A stretch of DNA of 64,000 nt from CAZTHM01 sp041946825. Lineage in GTDB: Bacteria > Acidobacteriota > Terriglobia > UBA7540. The stretch covers positions 1-64,000 of the forward strand of contig JBHGBD010000016.1 of assembly GCA_041946825.1 (NCBI GenBank), given 5' to 3'. The notes under the pieces were generated by a model. That model was not told the DNA's origin. It was given only the letters and a program-made list of their open reading frames with translations, and made no database searches. The position numbers and the translations under genes are program-made. Each line of letters starts with the position of its first letter. The first letter of the stretch is position 1. Positions 17,491 to 25,259 of this stretch are shown one piece after another.

Positions 17491-18810
17491 TTAACTCACG
17501 CCAACAGACTTCTTTTCATAGGGGCAGAACCCCAATTTCAGATGTTCCTCAAACTCGTAGCGAAATTTCTTGAGAATACTAATTGTCGGCATGGCGGCGG
17601 CATCGCCCAGTGGGCAAAGCGTTTTGCCCAGGATGTTGTAAGAAACATCGAGAGCGGTGTCGGGATCATCAGGCAACCCGCCGCCTCCGTGGAATCGTTC
17701 CAGCAAAGATTTCAACCACGCCGTCCCTTCGCGGCAGGGGATGCACCAACCGCAGGACTCGTGCGCGTAGAATTTCATGATGCGCCAGGCGGCCTTCACC
17801 ATGCAGGTATCCTCGTCCAGGACGACCACGCCTCCCGAGCCCAGCATCGAGCCGATTTTCGCCAGCGAGTCAAAATCCATCGCCACATCGACTTCGTCTG
17901 CGGTCAATACGGGACACGAAGATCCGCCAGGAATGACGCACTTGAGTTTCTTCCCGCGCCAAACGCCGCCGCCCACTTCGTCGATCATGCGGCGAAGCGG
18001 AAACCCCATCGGGAGTTCATAGATTCCGGGGCGTTCGATGTGCCCACTCAAGGCAAAGAGTCTGGTGCCGCCATTATTGGGAGTTCCCAGCTTGGCGTAC
18101 CATTCTCCGCCCTTTAGGATGATATGCGAGACATTCGAAAGCGTCTCGACATTGTTGATGATGGTGGGGCATCCATACAGACCCACGACCGCGGGAAAGG
18201 GCGGCTTGACGCGCGGATAGCCGCGCAAACCTTCGAGGGAATTGAGCAGCGCGGTTTCTTCGCCGCACTCGTAAGCACCCGCGCCCGTGTGGGTGCAAAG
18301 TTCGAAGTCAAATCCTGAATTCAGGATGTTCCTGCCCAGGAATCCGCGCCGATAAGCTTCCTCGATCGCGCGGTCCACGATGTCCATCAGGTAGCGATAC
18401 TCGCCTCGAATGTAGATATAGCCTTGACGAGACTGGATCGCGTGCCCGGCGATGACGATGCCCTCAATCAACTGGTGGGGGTCGTATTCGAGCAGCACGC
18501 GGTCTTTGCACGTGCCCGGCTCGCTCTCGTCGGCGTTGCAGACAACATACTTGGGCTTGTTGGTCTGCTTGGGAACAAAACTCCACTTCATCCCGGCATT
18601 GAATCCCGCGCCGCCTCTCCCGCGCAGGGCGGATTTCTTAACTTCATTGATGACATCGTCGGGCTTCATGCCCAGCGCCTTCTTCAAGCCTTCGTAACCC
18701 TCGTGTGCCAGGTACATGTCGATGGACGCGGAATTGGGGATTCCGAACCGCGAGGTGAGGACCTTTACCTCGTGGGGGCTGCCGAGCATGGGGTTGCGAT
18801 AGTCTGGCAT
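17491..18810 (-). CDS. nuoF: NADH-quinone oxidoreductase subunit F (second set)
   Basis: NADH- and FMN-binding subunit, 439 residues. The glycine-rich RGRGGAGFNAGMKW (from residue 63) binds FMN/NADH, and the C-terminal ESCGWCIPCREGT plus CPLGDAAA supply the four cysteines of cluster N3. It sits between nuoE and nuoG. The 119-base spacer to nuoE again carries short heptamer stretches. Confidence 0.97.
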   Translation of the reverse strand: MPDYRNPMLGSPHEVKVLTSRFGIPNSASIDMYLAHEGYEGLKKALGMKPDDVINEVKKSALRGRGGAGFNAGMKWSFVPKQTNKPKYVVCNADESEPGTCKDRVLLEYDPHQLIEGIVIAGHAIQSRQGYIYIRGEYRYLMDIVDRAIEEAYRRGFLGRNILNSGFDFELCTHTGAGAYECGEETALLNSLEGLRGYPRVKPPFPAVVGLYGCPTIINNVETLSNVSHIILKGGEWYAKLGTPNNGGTRLFALSGHIERPGIYELPMGFPLRRMIDEVGGGVWRGKKLKCVIPGGSSCPVLTADEVDVAMDFDSLAKIGSMLGSGGVVVLDEDTCMVKAAWRIMKFYAHESCGWCIPCREGTAWLKSLLERFHGGGGLPDDPDTALDVSYNILGKTLCPLGDAAAMPTISILKKFRYEFEEHLKLGFCPYEKKSVGVS

Positions 18811-18823
18811 CCTGATTCGTTAA

Positions 18824-18921
18824 GGGTCGAGAGTCGAGGGTAAATCAACCTTGGGGGTGGCCGGACCATCGAGAAGCATCTCGAACGGCGCACCGCTCAA
18901 CTCTTAACCCTCAACCCCCGG
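18824..18921. repeat. Two short heptamer stretches in the nuoE-nuoF spacer
   Basis: Three 7-mers at 18824-18844 (GGGTCGA, GAGTCGA, GGGTAAA) and three at 18901-18921 (CTCTTAA, CCCTCAA, CCCCCGG). The two are roughly complementary in base bias. They are weaker than the other arrays. Confidence 0.5.
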
Positions 18922-18929
18922 CTTGACCC

Positions 18930-19406
18930 CTACTTCCCGTTCTTTCTAAGCTCCTCGATCAACGCATCAATCTTTTCCGGCGTCAGGTTCTCGTAATAGT
19001 CGTAATTCACCTGCATCGCGGGAGCGCCGCAGCAGGCGCCCAGGCATTCAACCTCTTCCAGGGAGAACAATCCATCCGGAGTCGTCTGCTTGTGCCCGAT
19101 GCCGAGTTTCTTCGAGCAGTGCTCGAAAATCTCTTCGCCCCCGCGGAGCATACACGAGATGTTCGTGCATACCTGGAAACTGTACTTGCCGATGCGCTGG
19201 CGGTGGAGCATCGAATAATACGAAATGTCTTCGACGACCTCGATCGGCCGAACGCCGACGCGCCGAGCGATCTCTTCGATGGCTTCGTCTGACACATATC
19301 CGATCTCATCCTGCGCGAAAAGCAACAGGGGGACGATCGCCGACCGCTTGAGCGGATAGCGGGCGATGACGCGTTCGAATTTCTCTATGAGAGCGGCGGA
19401 CAACAT
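18930..19406 (-). CDS. nuoE: NADH-quinone oxidoreductase subunit E (second set)
   Basis: [2Fe-2S] subunit of the NADH module, 158 residues. The thioredoxin-like fold carries the four ligands Cys80, Cys85, Cys121 and Cys125 in CTNISC and ECLGAC. Length and order are normal. The gene starts just after a large heptamer/telomere-like array that separates it from nuoD. Confidence 0.96.
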   Translation of the reverse strand: MLSAALIEKFERVIARYPLKRSAIVPLLLFAQDEIGYVSDEAIEEIARRVGVRPIEVVEDISYYSMLHRQRIGKYSFQVCTNISCMLRGGEEIFEHCSKKLGIGHKQTTPDGLFSLEEVECLGACCGAPAMQVNYDYYENLTPEKIDALIEELRKNGK

Positions 19407-19413
19407 GACAGTT

Positions 19414-19550
19414 GGAAACTGGAAACTAGAAATTGGAAACTCGAAAATCGAAATTCGAATAGCTGAGACTCAAAACCCAGAACCCTAAACTCTAAACCCT
19501 AAACCCTAAACCCTAAACCCTAAACCCTAAACCCTAAACCCTAAACCCTA
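19414..19550. repeat. Heptamer array grading into a (CCCTAAA)n telomere-like array
   Basis: Starts 8 bases upstream of nuoE as GGAAACT-type 7-mers, drifts through CGAAAAT and CGAAATT, then CAAAACC and CAGAACC, and becomes nine CCCTAAA units (19483-19545, one with a single change) plus a partial unit. On the minus strand the last units are read as the final codons and stop of nuoD. The same unit forms plant-type telomeres, but here it is internal and only about 65 bases long. Confidence 0.95.
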
Positions 19551-20562
19551 GCGATTCAATGGTCTGATAGACCTCGCCCACCGGCGGATGAAATCCTTCG
19601 GTCACAAGCTTGAAATGATAAATCAGCGCTTCGATGGAAGTCTTCATGCTCTCGCGGTCGGGGAGGACGATATGCGGCGCGTTGGCCTTGACGGGGCCTT
19701 CGGGCAGGCCCTCCATCGCCTGGCGAACGATCTTGAGCGACTCGCGCATCTCGTCCATGCGCACGAGATAACGAGCGTAAACATCCCCTTCGGGGCGCGT
19801 GGGAATATTGAAATCGAATTTGTCGTAGCTCGAATAAGGTTCGGCTTTTCTGATGTCCCATTTGACTCCGGAAGCGCGCAGAGCAGGGCCTGAAAGCCCC
19901 AGCGCCACCGCATCGGGTGCGGAAATCTGCCCAACTCCCACCGTGCGGCGCAGCCAGATGGGGTTTTTGGTCAGAAGCGTTTCGTACTCCTCGATGCGCG
20001 CCGGAAAGGTCCTGGTGAATTTCTCGACTCGCTTCAGCCAGCCGAGCGGGGGCTCGAGCGCCAACCCGCCGACGCGGAAGTAGCTGGTCATCATTCGCTG
20101 GCCCGAGACGTGTTCAAAAATACGGAGAACTTCCTCTCGCTCGCGGAAGCAATAGAGGAAGACTGACATCGCTCCCAGTTCGAGGGCGTGGGTGCCGAGC
20201 CAGACCAGGTGGCTCTGGATGCGAGTGAGTTCGGTCAGCAGGACGCGAATCCACTGCGCGCGTGGCGGCGCTTCCAGGCCGAGGAGCTTCTCGATGGCCA
20301 GACAATATCCCAGGTTATTGGAGAGCGGCGCCAGGTAATCCATCCGGTCGGTGAGAGTGATTCCCTGAGAATAGGTCAGCGCTTCGAAGGATTTTTCAAA
20401 GCCCGTGTGGAGATAGCCGATGTCAAAGAGCGCGCGAACGACGGTTTCGCCGTCGAGCTCCAGCACCAGACGAAGGACTCCGTGGGTGGAGGGGTGCTGA
20501 GGTCCCAGGCTTAAGATGACTCGCTCTTCCTGTCCCGGGATTTTTTCCAGCGTGATGGGCAT
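19534..20562 (-). CDS. nuoD: NADH-quinone oxidoreductase subunit D, C-terminally truncated (second set)
   Basis: Quinone-site subunit of complex I related to the large subunit of NiFe hydrogenases. 342 residues with the normal LGPQHPSTHGVLRLVLELDGE start and HPPVGEVYQTIES near the end. In other NuoD proteins a further ~55 residues follow (ARGELGYY... to the terminal DPVxGDVDR), with residues close to the quinone. Here the frame runs straight from TIES into the CCCTAAA array, which encodes GFRV and the stop codon. No trace of the missing end is found downstream. Either a natural truncation, with uncertain function, or an assembly error at the repeat. Confidence 0.9.
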   Translation of the reverse strand: MPITLEKIPGQEERVILSLGPQHPSTHGVLRLVLELDGETVVRALFDIGYLHTGFEKSFEALTYSQGITLTDRMDYLAPLSNNLGYCLAIEKLLGLEAPPRAQWIRVLLTELTRIQSHLVWLGTHALELGAMSVFLYCFREREEVLRIFEHVSGQRMMTSYFRVGGLALEPPLGWLKRVEKFTRTFPARIEEYETLLTKNPIWLRRTVGVGQISAPDAVALGLSGPALRASGVKWDIRKAEPYSSYDKFDFNIPTRPEGDVYARYLVRMDEMRESLKIVRQAMEGLPEGPVKANAPHIVLPDRESMKTSIEALIYHFKLVTEGFHPPVGEVYQTIESLGFRV

Positions 20563-21030
20563 CTAGCGGTATCCCGTCGTCGGATAGTCTTTGCGCAACG
20601 GATGGCCTTCCCAATCCTCCGGCATCATGATCCGCCGCAGGAACGGATGACCCTCGAACCGGATTCCAAAAAGGTCAAAGACTTCGCGTTCGAAGGCGTT
20701 TGCCGCCGGCCAGATCGGAACCACCGAATCGATCCTGGGATCATCGCCGGGAAGGCGGACTTTCAAGCGCAGTCGCTGATTATGTTCAATCGAGTAGAGG
20801 TGATAGACGGCCTCGAACCGTGGCTCCGAGGGGTAATTGTCCACCGCCGTGACATCGGAGAGGTACTTGAAGCTCAATTCCGGCGTGTCGCGCAGGAATT
20901 CGCAGACGGCGCGCAGGCGGTCCTTGCGGATGTAGATCGCCATTTCGCCGCGGAACTCTTGGGTGTCTTCAATGGCCTCAGCGTCGAACTCCCGGAGTTT
21001 CTGAAGGCATGTCGCGAAGGAATGGGTCAT
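20563..21030 (-). CDS. nuoC: NADH-quinone oxidoreductase subunit C (second set)
   Basis: Peripheral-arm subunit of complex I (30 kDa type), 155 residues. The family signature is at ANAFEREVFDLFGIRFEGHP, followed by LRRIMMPEDWEGHPLRKDYP. NuoC and NuoD are separate proteins here, with nuoD starting on the base after the nuoC stop. Confidence 0.95.
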   Translation of the reverse strand: MTHSFATCLQKLREFDAEAIEDTQEFRGEMAIYIRKDRLRAVCEFLRDTPELSFKYLSDVTAVDNYPSEPRFEAVYHLYSIEHNQRLRLKVRLPGDDPRIDSVVPIWPAANAFEREVFDLFGIRFEGHPFLRRIMMPEDWEGHPLRKDYPTTGYR

Positions 21031-21041
21031 ACAGGAGAGGT

Positions 21042-21401
21042 CTAGCGGCTCCAGTCAAGCGCGCCCTTTTTCCAAATATAAACGTACCCCGCCAGGAGGA
21101 TTCCAATATACAACGCCATCTCAACGAAACCAAACCACTTGAGGCTCTTGGCAACCACCGCCCAGGGGAACAGAAACGCCACCTCAACGTCGAATAGAAT
21201 GAAGAGCATTCCGACCAGATAGAAGCTGATTGAGAAGCGCTCGCGGGCGGTTCCCACGGGGGGGATTCCACATTCGTAGGGGGCCAGTTTCTCGCGCGAG
21301 GGTCGCTTGACACCTACCCACGCTGAAACGCCCAGCATCGCCGCCCCGAGCGCCACGACAATCAGGGCGTGGATCAGGACAGGAAGGTAATCTCCCAGCA
21401 T
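21042..21401 (-). CDS. nuoA: NADH-quinone oxidoreductase subunit A (second set)
   Basis: Membrane subunit of 119 residues with three helices. It contains the conserved loop YECGIPPVGTARERFSISFY and the acidic FDVEVAFLFPWA segment. First gene of the minus-strand operon. Only 11 bases separate it from nuoC, so nuoB (about 500 bases, normally between them) is absent. Confidence 0.95.
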   Translation of the reverse strand: MLGDYLPVLIHALIVVALGAAMLGVSAWVGVKRPSREKLAPYECGIPPVGTARERFSISFYLVGMLFILFDVEVAFLFPWAVVAKSLKWFGFVEMALYIGILLAGYVYIWKKGALDWSR

Positions 21402-21443
21402 TTCAATCTCTTACGGAATACCCTCAGGATTTCTAAAGTAGTG

Positions 21444-21473
21444 ACTATACGAAGCCGGAAAGAATAGTGTCAA
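21444..21473 (-). promoter_or_regulatory. Sigma70-type promoter of the second nuo operon
   Basis: On the minus strand, TTGACA (21473-21468), an 18-base spacer and TATAGT (21449-21444), placed so that transcription would start about 35 bases upstream of the nuoA ATG. The -35 box is a perfect consensus match, and no other promoter of this quality lies within the operon. Confidence 0.7.
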
Positions 21474-21559
21474 GTTTTTTCTTGCCCCGCGCGTGCCTTG
21501 CCGCTACCATTCCCCGAAACAGTGGTAAGGTTTTTCAGTATCAGGCGGGGTCATCACCC

Positions 21560-21832
21560 ATGGTGACGGGTTTCAACACGGACATCAAACACAACGGGGT
21601 TGTGTACCACATACAGACCGAGCCGCGGAAGGAGGGGGGAATCGAAACGACCGTGTACGTGCGCGGCGCCGTGATTCATTCCTATAAGACCTCTCATCTG
21701 GACTTCACCAGGTCGCCCGAATATAGCGACGAGAAGATGAAGCACATCCTCGAAGACCAGCATCGCCAGATTATTGCCAGAATCCGCGGCGGTGAAATTT
21801 CCCCACCCGCTCCTGCCGCGCCCCGCCCTTAA
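21560..21832 (+). CDS. Small conserved hypothetical protein
   Basis: 90 residues: a hydrophilic, probably beta-rich N-terminal half (NTDIKHNGVVYHIQTEP, then ETTVYVRGAVIHSYKTSH) and a helical part with a Pro/Ala tail. No signal peptide or membrane helix. I recognise the pattern 'GxNTDIxHxGxxYHxQTE' from small proteins of unknown function but can assign no role. The ATG at 21560 is preferred to an upstream start at 21467, which lies inside the divergent nuoA promoter. Confidence 0.65.
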   Translation: MVTGFNTDIKHNGVVYHIQTEPRKEGGIETTVYVRGAVIHSYKTSHLDFTRSPEYSDEKMKHILEDQHRQIIARIRGGEISPPAPAAPRP

Positions 21833-21847
21833 CGTGGAGACGCGATT

Positions 21848-22090
21848 TTGATCACCATCCAGTTAAACGGCGAGCCTCGGGAAGTGCCGGAAGGCTTAAG
21901 TGTGGCATCGTTGCTGGAATGGCTGAAGTTTCCCGCCGACCGCGTGGCCGTCGAGCGCAACCGCGAGATCGTTCCGCGCAGCCGATGGAGAGAGACCTCA
22001 CTGGCAGCGGGCGACCGCCTGGAAGTGGTACACTTTGTGGGCGGCGGATCGCCTGCCTCAGTTGCCAGGCCATCAAGGCAGCGTTGGTGA
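21848..22090 (+). CDS. ThiS/MoaD-like sulfur carrier with C-terminal tail
   Basis: 80 residues with the ubiquitin-like pattern of ThiS: ITIQLNGEPREVPEG, LLEWLKFPADRVAVERN, and GDRLEVVHFVGGG. In ThiS and MoaD the chain ends at the Gly-Gly that is adenylated and thiocarboxylated. Here GGG (about residues 65-67) is followed by 13 more residues (SPASVARPSRQRW), so the carrier would need trimming or is nonfunctional. The ATG at 21848 has no thiamine or molybdopterin genes beside it. A base change that destroyed the original stop just after GGG is a simple alternative. Confidence 0.75.
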   Translation: MITIQLNGEPREVPEGLSVASLLEWLKFPADRVAVERNREIVPRSRWRETSLAAGDRLEVVHFVGGGSPASVARPSRQRW

Positions 22091-22109
22091 CACGACGGTT
22101 GCTTCATCT

Positions 22110-23456
22110 ATGAACCCCAGCATTCCAAATTCTCCCCTGCTGGTACTTGTTACGCTCCTCATCAAGCTGGGAGTGATCGCCTCTCTGGCCAGCATCATCG
22201 CGCGCTTTGGCCACTTCAGACGCCTGATCTTCATCGAGCAGCGCGGCCCGAAGCAGAAGTTGTTGTTCGCCGCGTACCTCGGCGTGCCTTTCATGCTCGG
22301 CGTGCTGACCCGTCTTCTGGCGCGTTATCCCGGAATCGATTTGAGCCTGGAGATCACGGTGCTCGCGGGATTGTTGGGTGGAACGATCGCGGGACTGGTG
22401 GTGGGCATGATGACCAGCCTGCCCGCCGTGCTGATCCGCCACGAAATTCTCGCCGCCCCGATGGCCGTTCTTTACGCCGTGGTGGCGGGGTCGGCGCGCT
22501 GGGTCTGCCCCGACAAGGAAGAAGTCTGGAAATTCACTCCTTTCATCGACCTCAGCCTCTACCGATCCATCAAGCAACGATTCAAACACCCGGCCATGGA
22601 CTGGCAGGTGCTGTTCTTCCTGATCTGCGTGATTCTGGAGATCACGAGGATCACGATCGGACGCATGGCGCATGGCAGGCTGTTCTACCTTGATTCGCCC
22701 AATCCCTGGACAAAGGGATTGATCGTCCTTGGCACCGTGATCGGAGTCGGCCTGGTGGTCCGCATCTGGAACAACACGCGCATCGAACGCAAACTCGAAG
22801 AGCAGGAGCGAATGCTGATGCAGGCGCGCGTGGACGCGCTCATCAGCCAGATCAACCCGCATTTCCTTTTCAACACTCTGAATACCGTTTCATCGCTTGT
22901 CCGGTTCGATCCGGACACCGCCCGCACTGTGGTCCTGAAACTCTCCAACATCCTGCGGAGACGCCTCAAAACTCAGGTTCATTTTCTGCCGCTCAAACAG
23001 GAACTGGACTTCATAGACGATTACCTGGACATTGAAGTCGTGCGGTTTGGTCGCGACAAGCTCCAGATCCGTAAAGAAGTCGACCCGGACACGCTCGACA
23101 TGGTGGTCCCCAGTATGATCCTTCAGCCTCTGGTGGAGAATGCCATTCGTCACGGAATCGGCCCGAAAATCGAGGGAGGCACGATCACTCTACGTGCCCA
23201 GCGGGCCAATGGGCGACTGGCTGTCGAGGTGATTGACGACGGCATGGGGATCCCTGATGAAAGGCGCCCGGAGGTCTTCGAGTCCGGAATCGGCATCCGC
23301 AACGTTCGCGAGCGCCTCAAAGTACTCTACGGACAGGATTTCGCCTTCAAGATTGAAAGCCAGCCGGGGAAGGGAACGGCGATGCGGCTCGAATTCCCTG
23401 AGGTAGCCAGCTCCGAGCAATCGGTCTCTGTGGAGCCGACCCCAGTGGAACGATAG
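22110..23456 (+). CDS. LytS/YpdA-family sensor histidine kinase
   Basis: 448 residues. About five or six membrane helices in the first 230 residues (5TM-LYT-like sensor), a short coiled-coil stretch (about 235-255), then the His_kinase domain with the phospho-acceptor motif QINPHFLFNTLNTVSSL and a HATPase_c domain (VENAIRHG, DDGMGIP, GIGIRNVRERL). The start is ATG 22110; the frame is open further upstream but only across thiS. The usual LytTR response regulator partner is not adjacent, so it is an orphan kinase. Confidence 0.88.
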   Translation: MNPSIPNSPLLVLVTLLIKLGVIASLASIIARFGHFRRLIFIEQRGPKQKLLFAAYLGVPFMLGVLTRLLARYPGIDLSLEITVLAGLLGGTIAGLVVGMMTSLPAVLIRHEILAAPMAVLYAVVAGSARWVCPDKEEVWKFTPFIDLSLYRSIKQRFKHPAMDWQVLFFLICVILEITRITIGRMAHGRLFYLDSPNPWTKGLIVLGTVIGVGLVVRIWNNTRIERKLEEQERMLMQARVDALISQINPHFLFNTLNTVSSLVRFDPDTARTVVLKLSNILRRRLKTQVHFLPLKQELDFIDDYLDIEVVRFGRDKLQIRKEVDPDTLDMVVPSMILQPLVENAIRHGIGPKIEGGTITLRAQRANGRLAVEVIDDGMGIPDERRPEVFESGIGIRNVRERLKVLYGQDFAFKIESQPGKGTAMRLEFPEVASSEQSVSVEPTPVER

Positions 23457-23624
23457 AACCGTGACTCTCGCTTTCAGATGCGTCGGTGGCAGCCGATTCC
23501 TGCCGCCGCCGTACATTGGTCCGTTTTAACCCTACGGCTGTGTTACTATTTCTATTCGTCTTTGGCAGTCAGGGCGCGATTTGGTACACACAGGTCAAGA
23601 ACCTGGAGGGAGTGACGATCGACT

Positions 23625-23963
23625 ATGGCGGTCAAGAAGCAAAAGCGGGCAAAACGTCCTCCGCGCTCGATGAGCATGATCGAACGGCGGCTGCGCGATA
23701 TCTACATGGGCTTCTATAAGGAAAGCTACTTTAAGCCTAGCGCATTGGATCTGAAAACCAAGGAGTTGATCGCGATTGGTTGCTCCCTCATTGCCAAGTG
23801 CGAGGGATGCATCGAGGGGCACATCAAGAAGGCCCTTGAAATAGGGGCAACCAAGGAAGAAGTCAGCGACGCCATCGTCGTCGCCATCGGGATTGCCGCA
23901 GCGAGCGTCCTCGACCAGTCGGACAAAGCGGCCATTAAGCTGGACCTTCACCACTTCGAGTAG
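23625..23963 (+). CDS. AhpD-like / carboxymuconolactone decarboxylase family protein
   Basis: 112 residues of all-helical CMD fold. The redox motif CEGCIEGH (CxxCxxxH, about residues 67-74) matches the AhpD-type peroxidase active site, with a conserved acidic residue in KTKELIAIG upstream. A very basic N-terminus (MAVKKQKRAKRPPR) precedes the domain. Likely an alkylhydroperoxidase-type oxidoreductase; substrate unknown. It stands alone between the kinase and an MFS gene. Confidence 0.8.
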   Translation: MAVKKQKRAKRPPRSMSMIERRLRDIYMGFYKESYFKPSALDLKTKELIAIGCSLIAKCEGCIEGHIKKALEIGATKEEVSDAIVVAIGIAAASVLDQSDKAAIKLDLHHFE

Positions 23964-24073
23964 TGGGACTGCCGGATTCGCCTGACGGCGTTCACGATGG
24001 GCTGCGCCTTCGCCCGTTTCGAACCCTTCGAATGGACCGGCCGTCTCTTTAGCGATTCCCCGGAGCAGGTCGA

Positions 24074-25258
24074 TTGGACTATCGCGTAATCGCTAATCTG
24101 TTCATGCTGCTGTTCCTGGGTGTGGCCGACAATCAGATGATCGCCGCCCTCCTGCCCTCCCTGGTCCAATCCATGAAAATCAGCGTGGGAGCCGCCGGCC
24201 TCCTGGTAACGGTCTACTCGCTAGCCGCCGCGCTGGCAGCCTTTGTATCCGGTTCGCTTTCTGACCACTACGGCCGCCGCAGGTTCCTCCTCGCGGGCGT
24301 CCTGGTCTTTGCCTTTGCCTCCTGGCTTTCGTCCCAAAGCCAAACCTACGAAGAACTGATCTTCGCTCGGGCCCTGACCGGGCTGGCAGCCGGGACGATC
24401 TCAACGTGCTCCATAGCGTTCGCGGGGGACTGGTTCGCCTATGCCATCCGCGGCAGGGCGATTGGGCTGATCTCGACGGCCTATTTCGCGGCCCCCATCC
24501 TCGGTGTGCCTCTCGCCAGCCAGATTGCCGACCGGTACGGTTGGAGGCAAGCTTTTCTTCTATTTGGCGTATTGGCATTCGTCGTCGCGGTCACGTCCTT
24601 GGCTCTCCCCAACGAAACGCTGGACGTCCATCGCTCCTCAGAGAAACTTCGAGCTACCGTCCAGGCATTCCGGTCTTTTCTTGTCCGGCGCGATACAGTG
24701 GCGGCAGCGGTGATCGCTTTCCTGGTTTCGGGCGGCCTGGTGGGCTTCATCACTTACATCGGGCAATGGCTCAACAGCCACTTCGATATTCCAACCCGCA
24801 CAATTGGTTGGGTTTTCATGCTGGGCGGGGTGGTGGCAGTGGCTACCGCCCCGCTGGGAGGAACGCTCTCGGACAAGCTGGGCAAACGGCCAGTTTCCAT
24901 CGCCAGCAACATCATTCTGGCGGCGTCCATTGCTCTTATCCCCTTCCTGCACTGGGGCTTATGGCTCCTTGTAGCCTTTGCCGGGACAAGCCTCGGGGCG
25001 GCATTCCGCCAAGGGCCTCTTACCGCACTTATGACCGAGTTGGTTCCGGGGGTGCAGCGGGGTAGTTTTATCGCGCTCCGGAACGTCGCTTCTCAGTTGG
25101 GGATTGGGGCTGTAGCCCTTGTAGGCGGATTGCTCTATCAGCGCCAGGGATACATAGCCGTGACAACCCTCTGTGCGGTCATGACGATCCTCGTGGCGGT
25201 GCTGCTTGCCACACATATTGTTGAACCTCAACCGGTTAACGAACATCCTTTAAGCTGA
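24074..25258 (+). CDS. MFS transporter, drug-efflux-like
   Basis: 394 residues, 12 predicted membrane helices. The N-terminal half has the MFS motif SGSLSDHYGRRRFLLAG between helices 2 and 3, and a partial copy GGTLSDKLGKRPVSIA between helices 8 and 9. This resembles DHA1-type exporters. The start is a TTG at 24074 with GGAG eight bases upstream; no in-frame ATG fits. The next gene begins two bases after the stop, so both are probably in one operon. Confidence 0.85.
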   Translation: MDYRVIANLFMLLFLGVADNQMIAALLPSLVQSMKISVGAAGLLVTVYSLAAALAAFVSGSLSDHYGRRRFLLAGVLVFAFASWLSSQSQTYEELIFARALTGLAAGTISTCSIAFAGDWFAYAIRGRAIGLISTAYFAAPILGVPLASQIADRYGWRQAFLLFGVLAFVVAVTSLALPNETLDVHRSSEKLRATVQAFRSFLVRRDTVAAAVIAFLVSGGLVGFITYIGQWLNSHFDIPTRTIGWVFMLGGVVAVATAPLGGTLSDKLGKRPVSIASNIILAASIALIPFLHWGLWLLVAFAGTSLGAAFRQGPLTALMTELVPGVQRGSFIALRNVASQLGIGAVALVGGLLYQRQGYIAVTTLCAVMTILVAVLLATHIVEPQPVNEHPLS

Positions 25259-25259
25259 G

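Noticed and set aside
16195..18117. 640-codon open frame on the plus strand
   Set aside because: It lies antisense to nuoG and nuoF, both with intact iron-sulfur motifs. High GC content commonly leaves such antisense frames open.
19483..19550. True telomere or linear replicon end
   Set aside because: The CCCTAAA array is internal to an operon, only about nine units, and grades into the other heptamer arrays.
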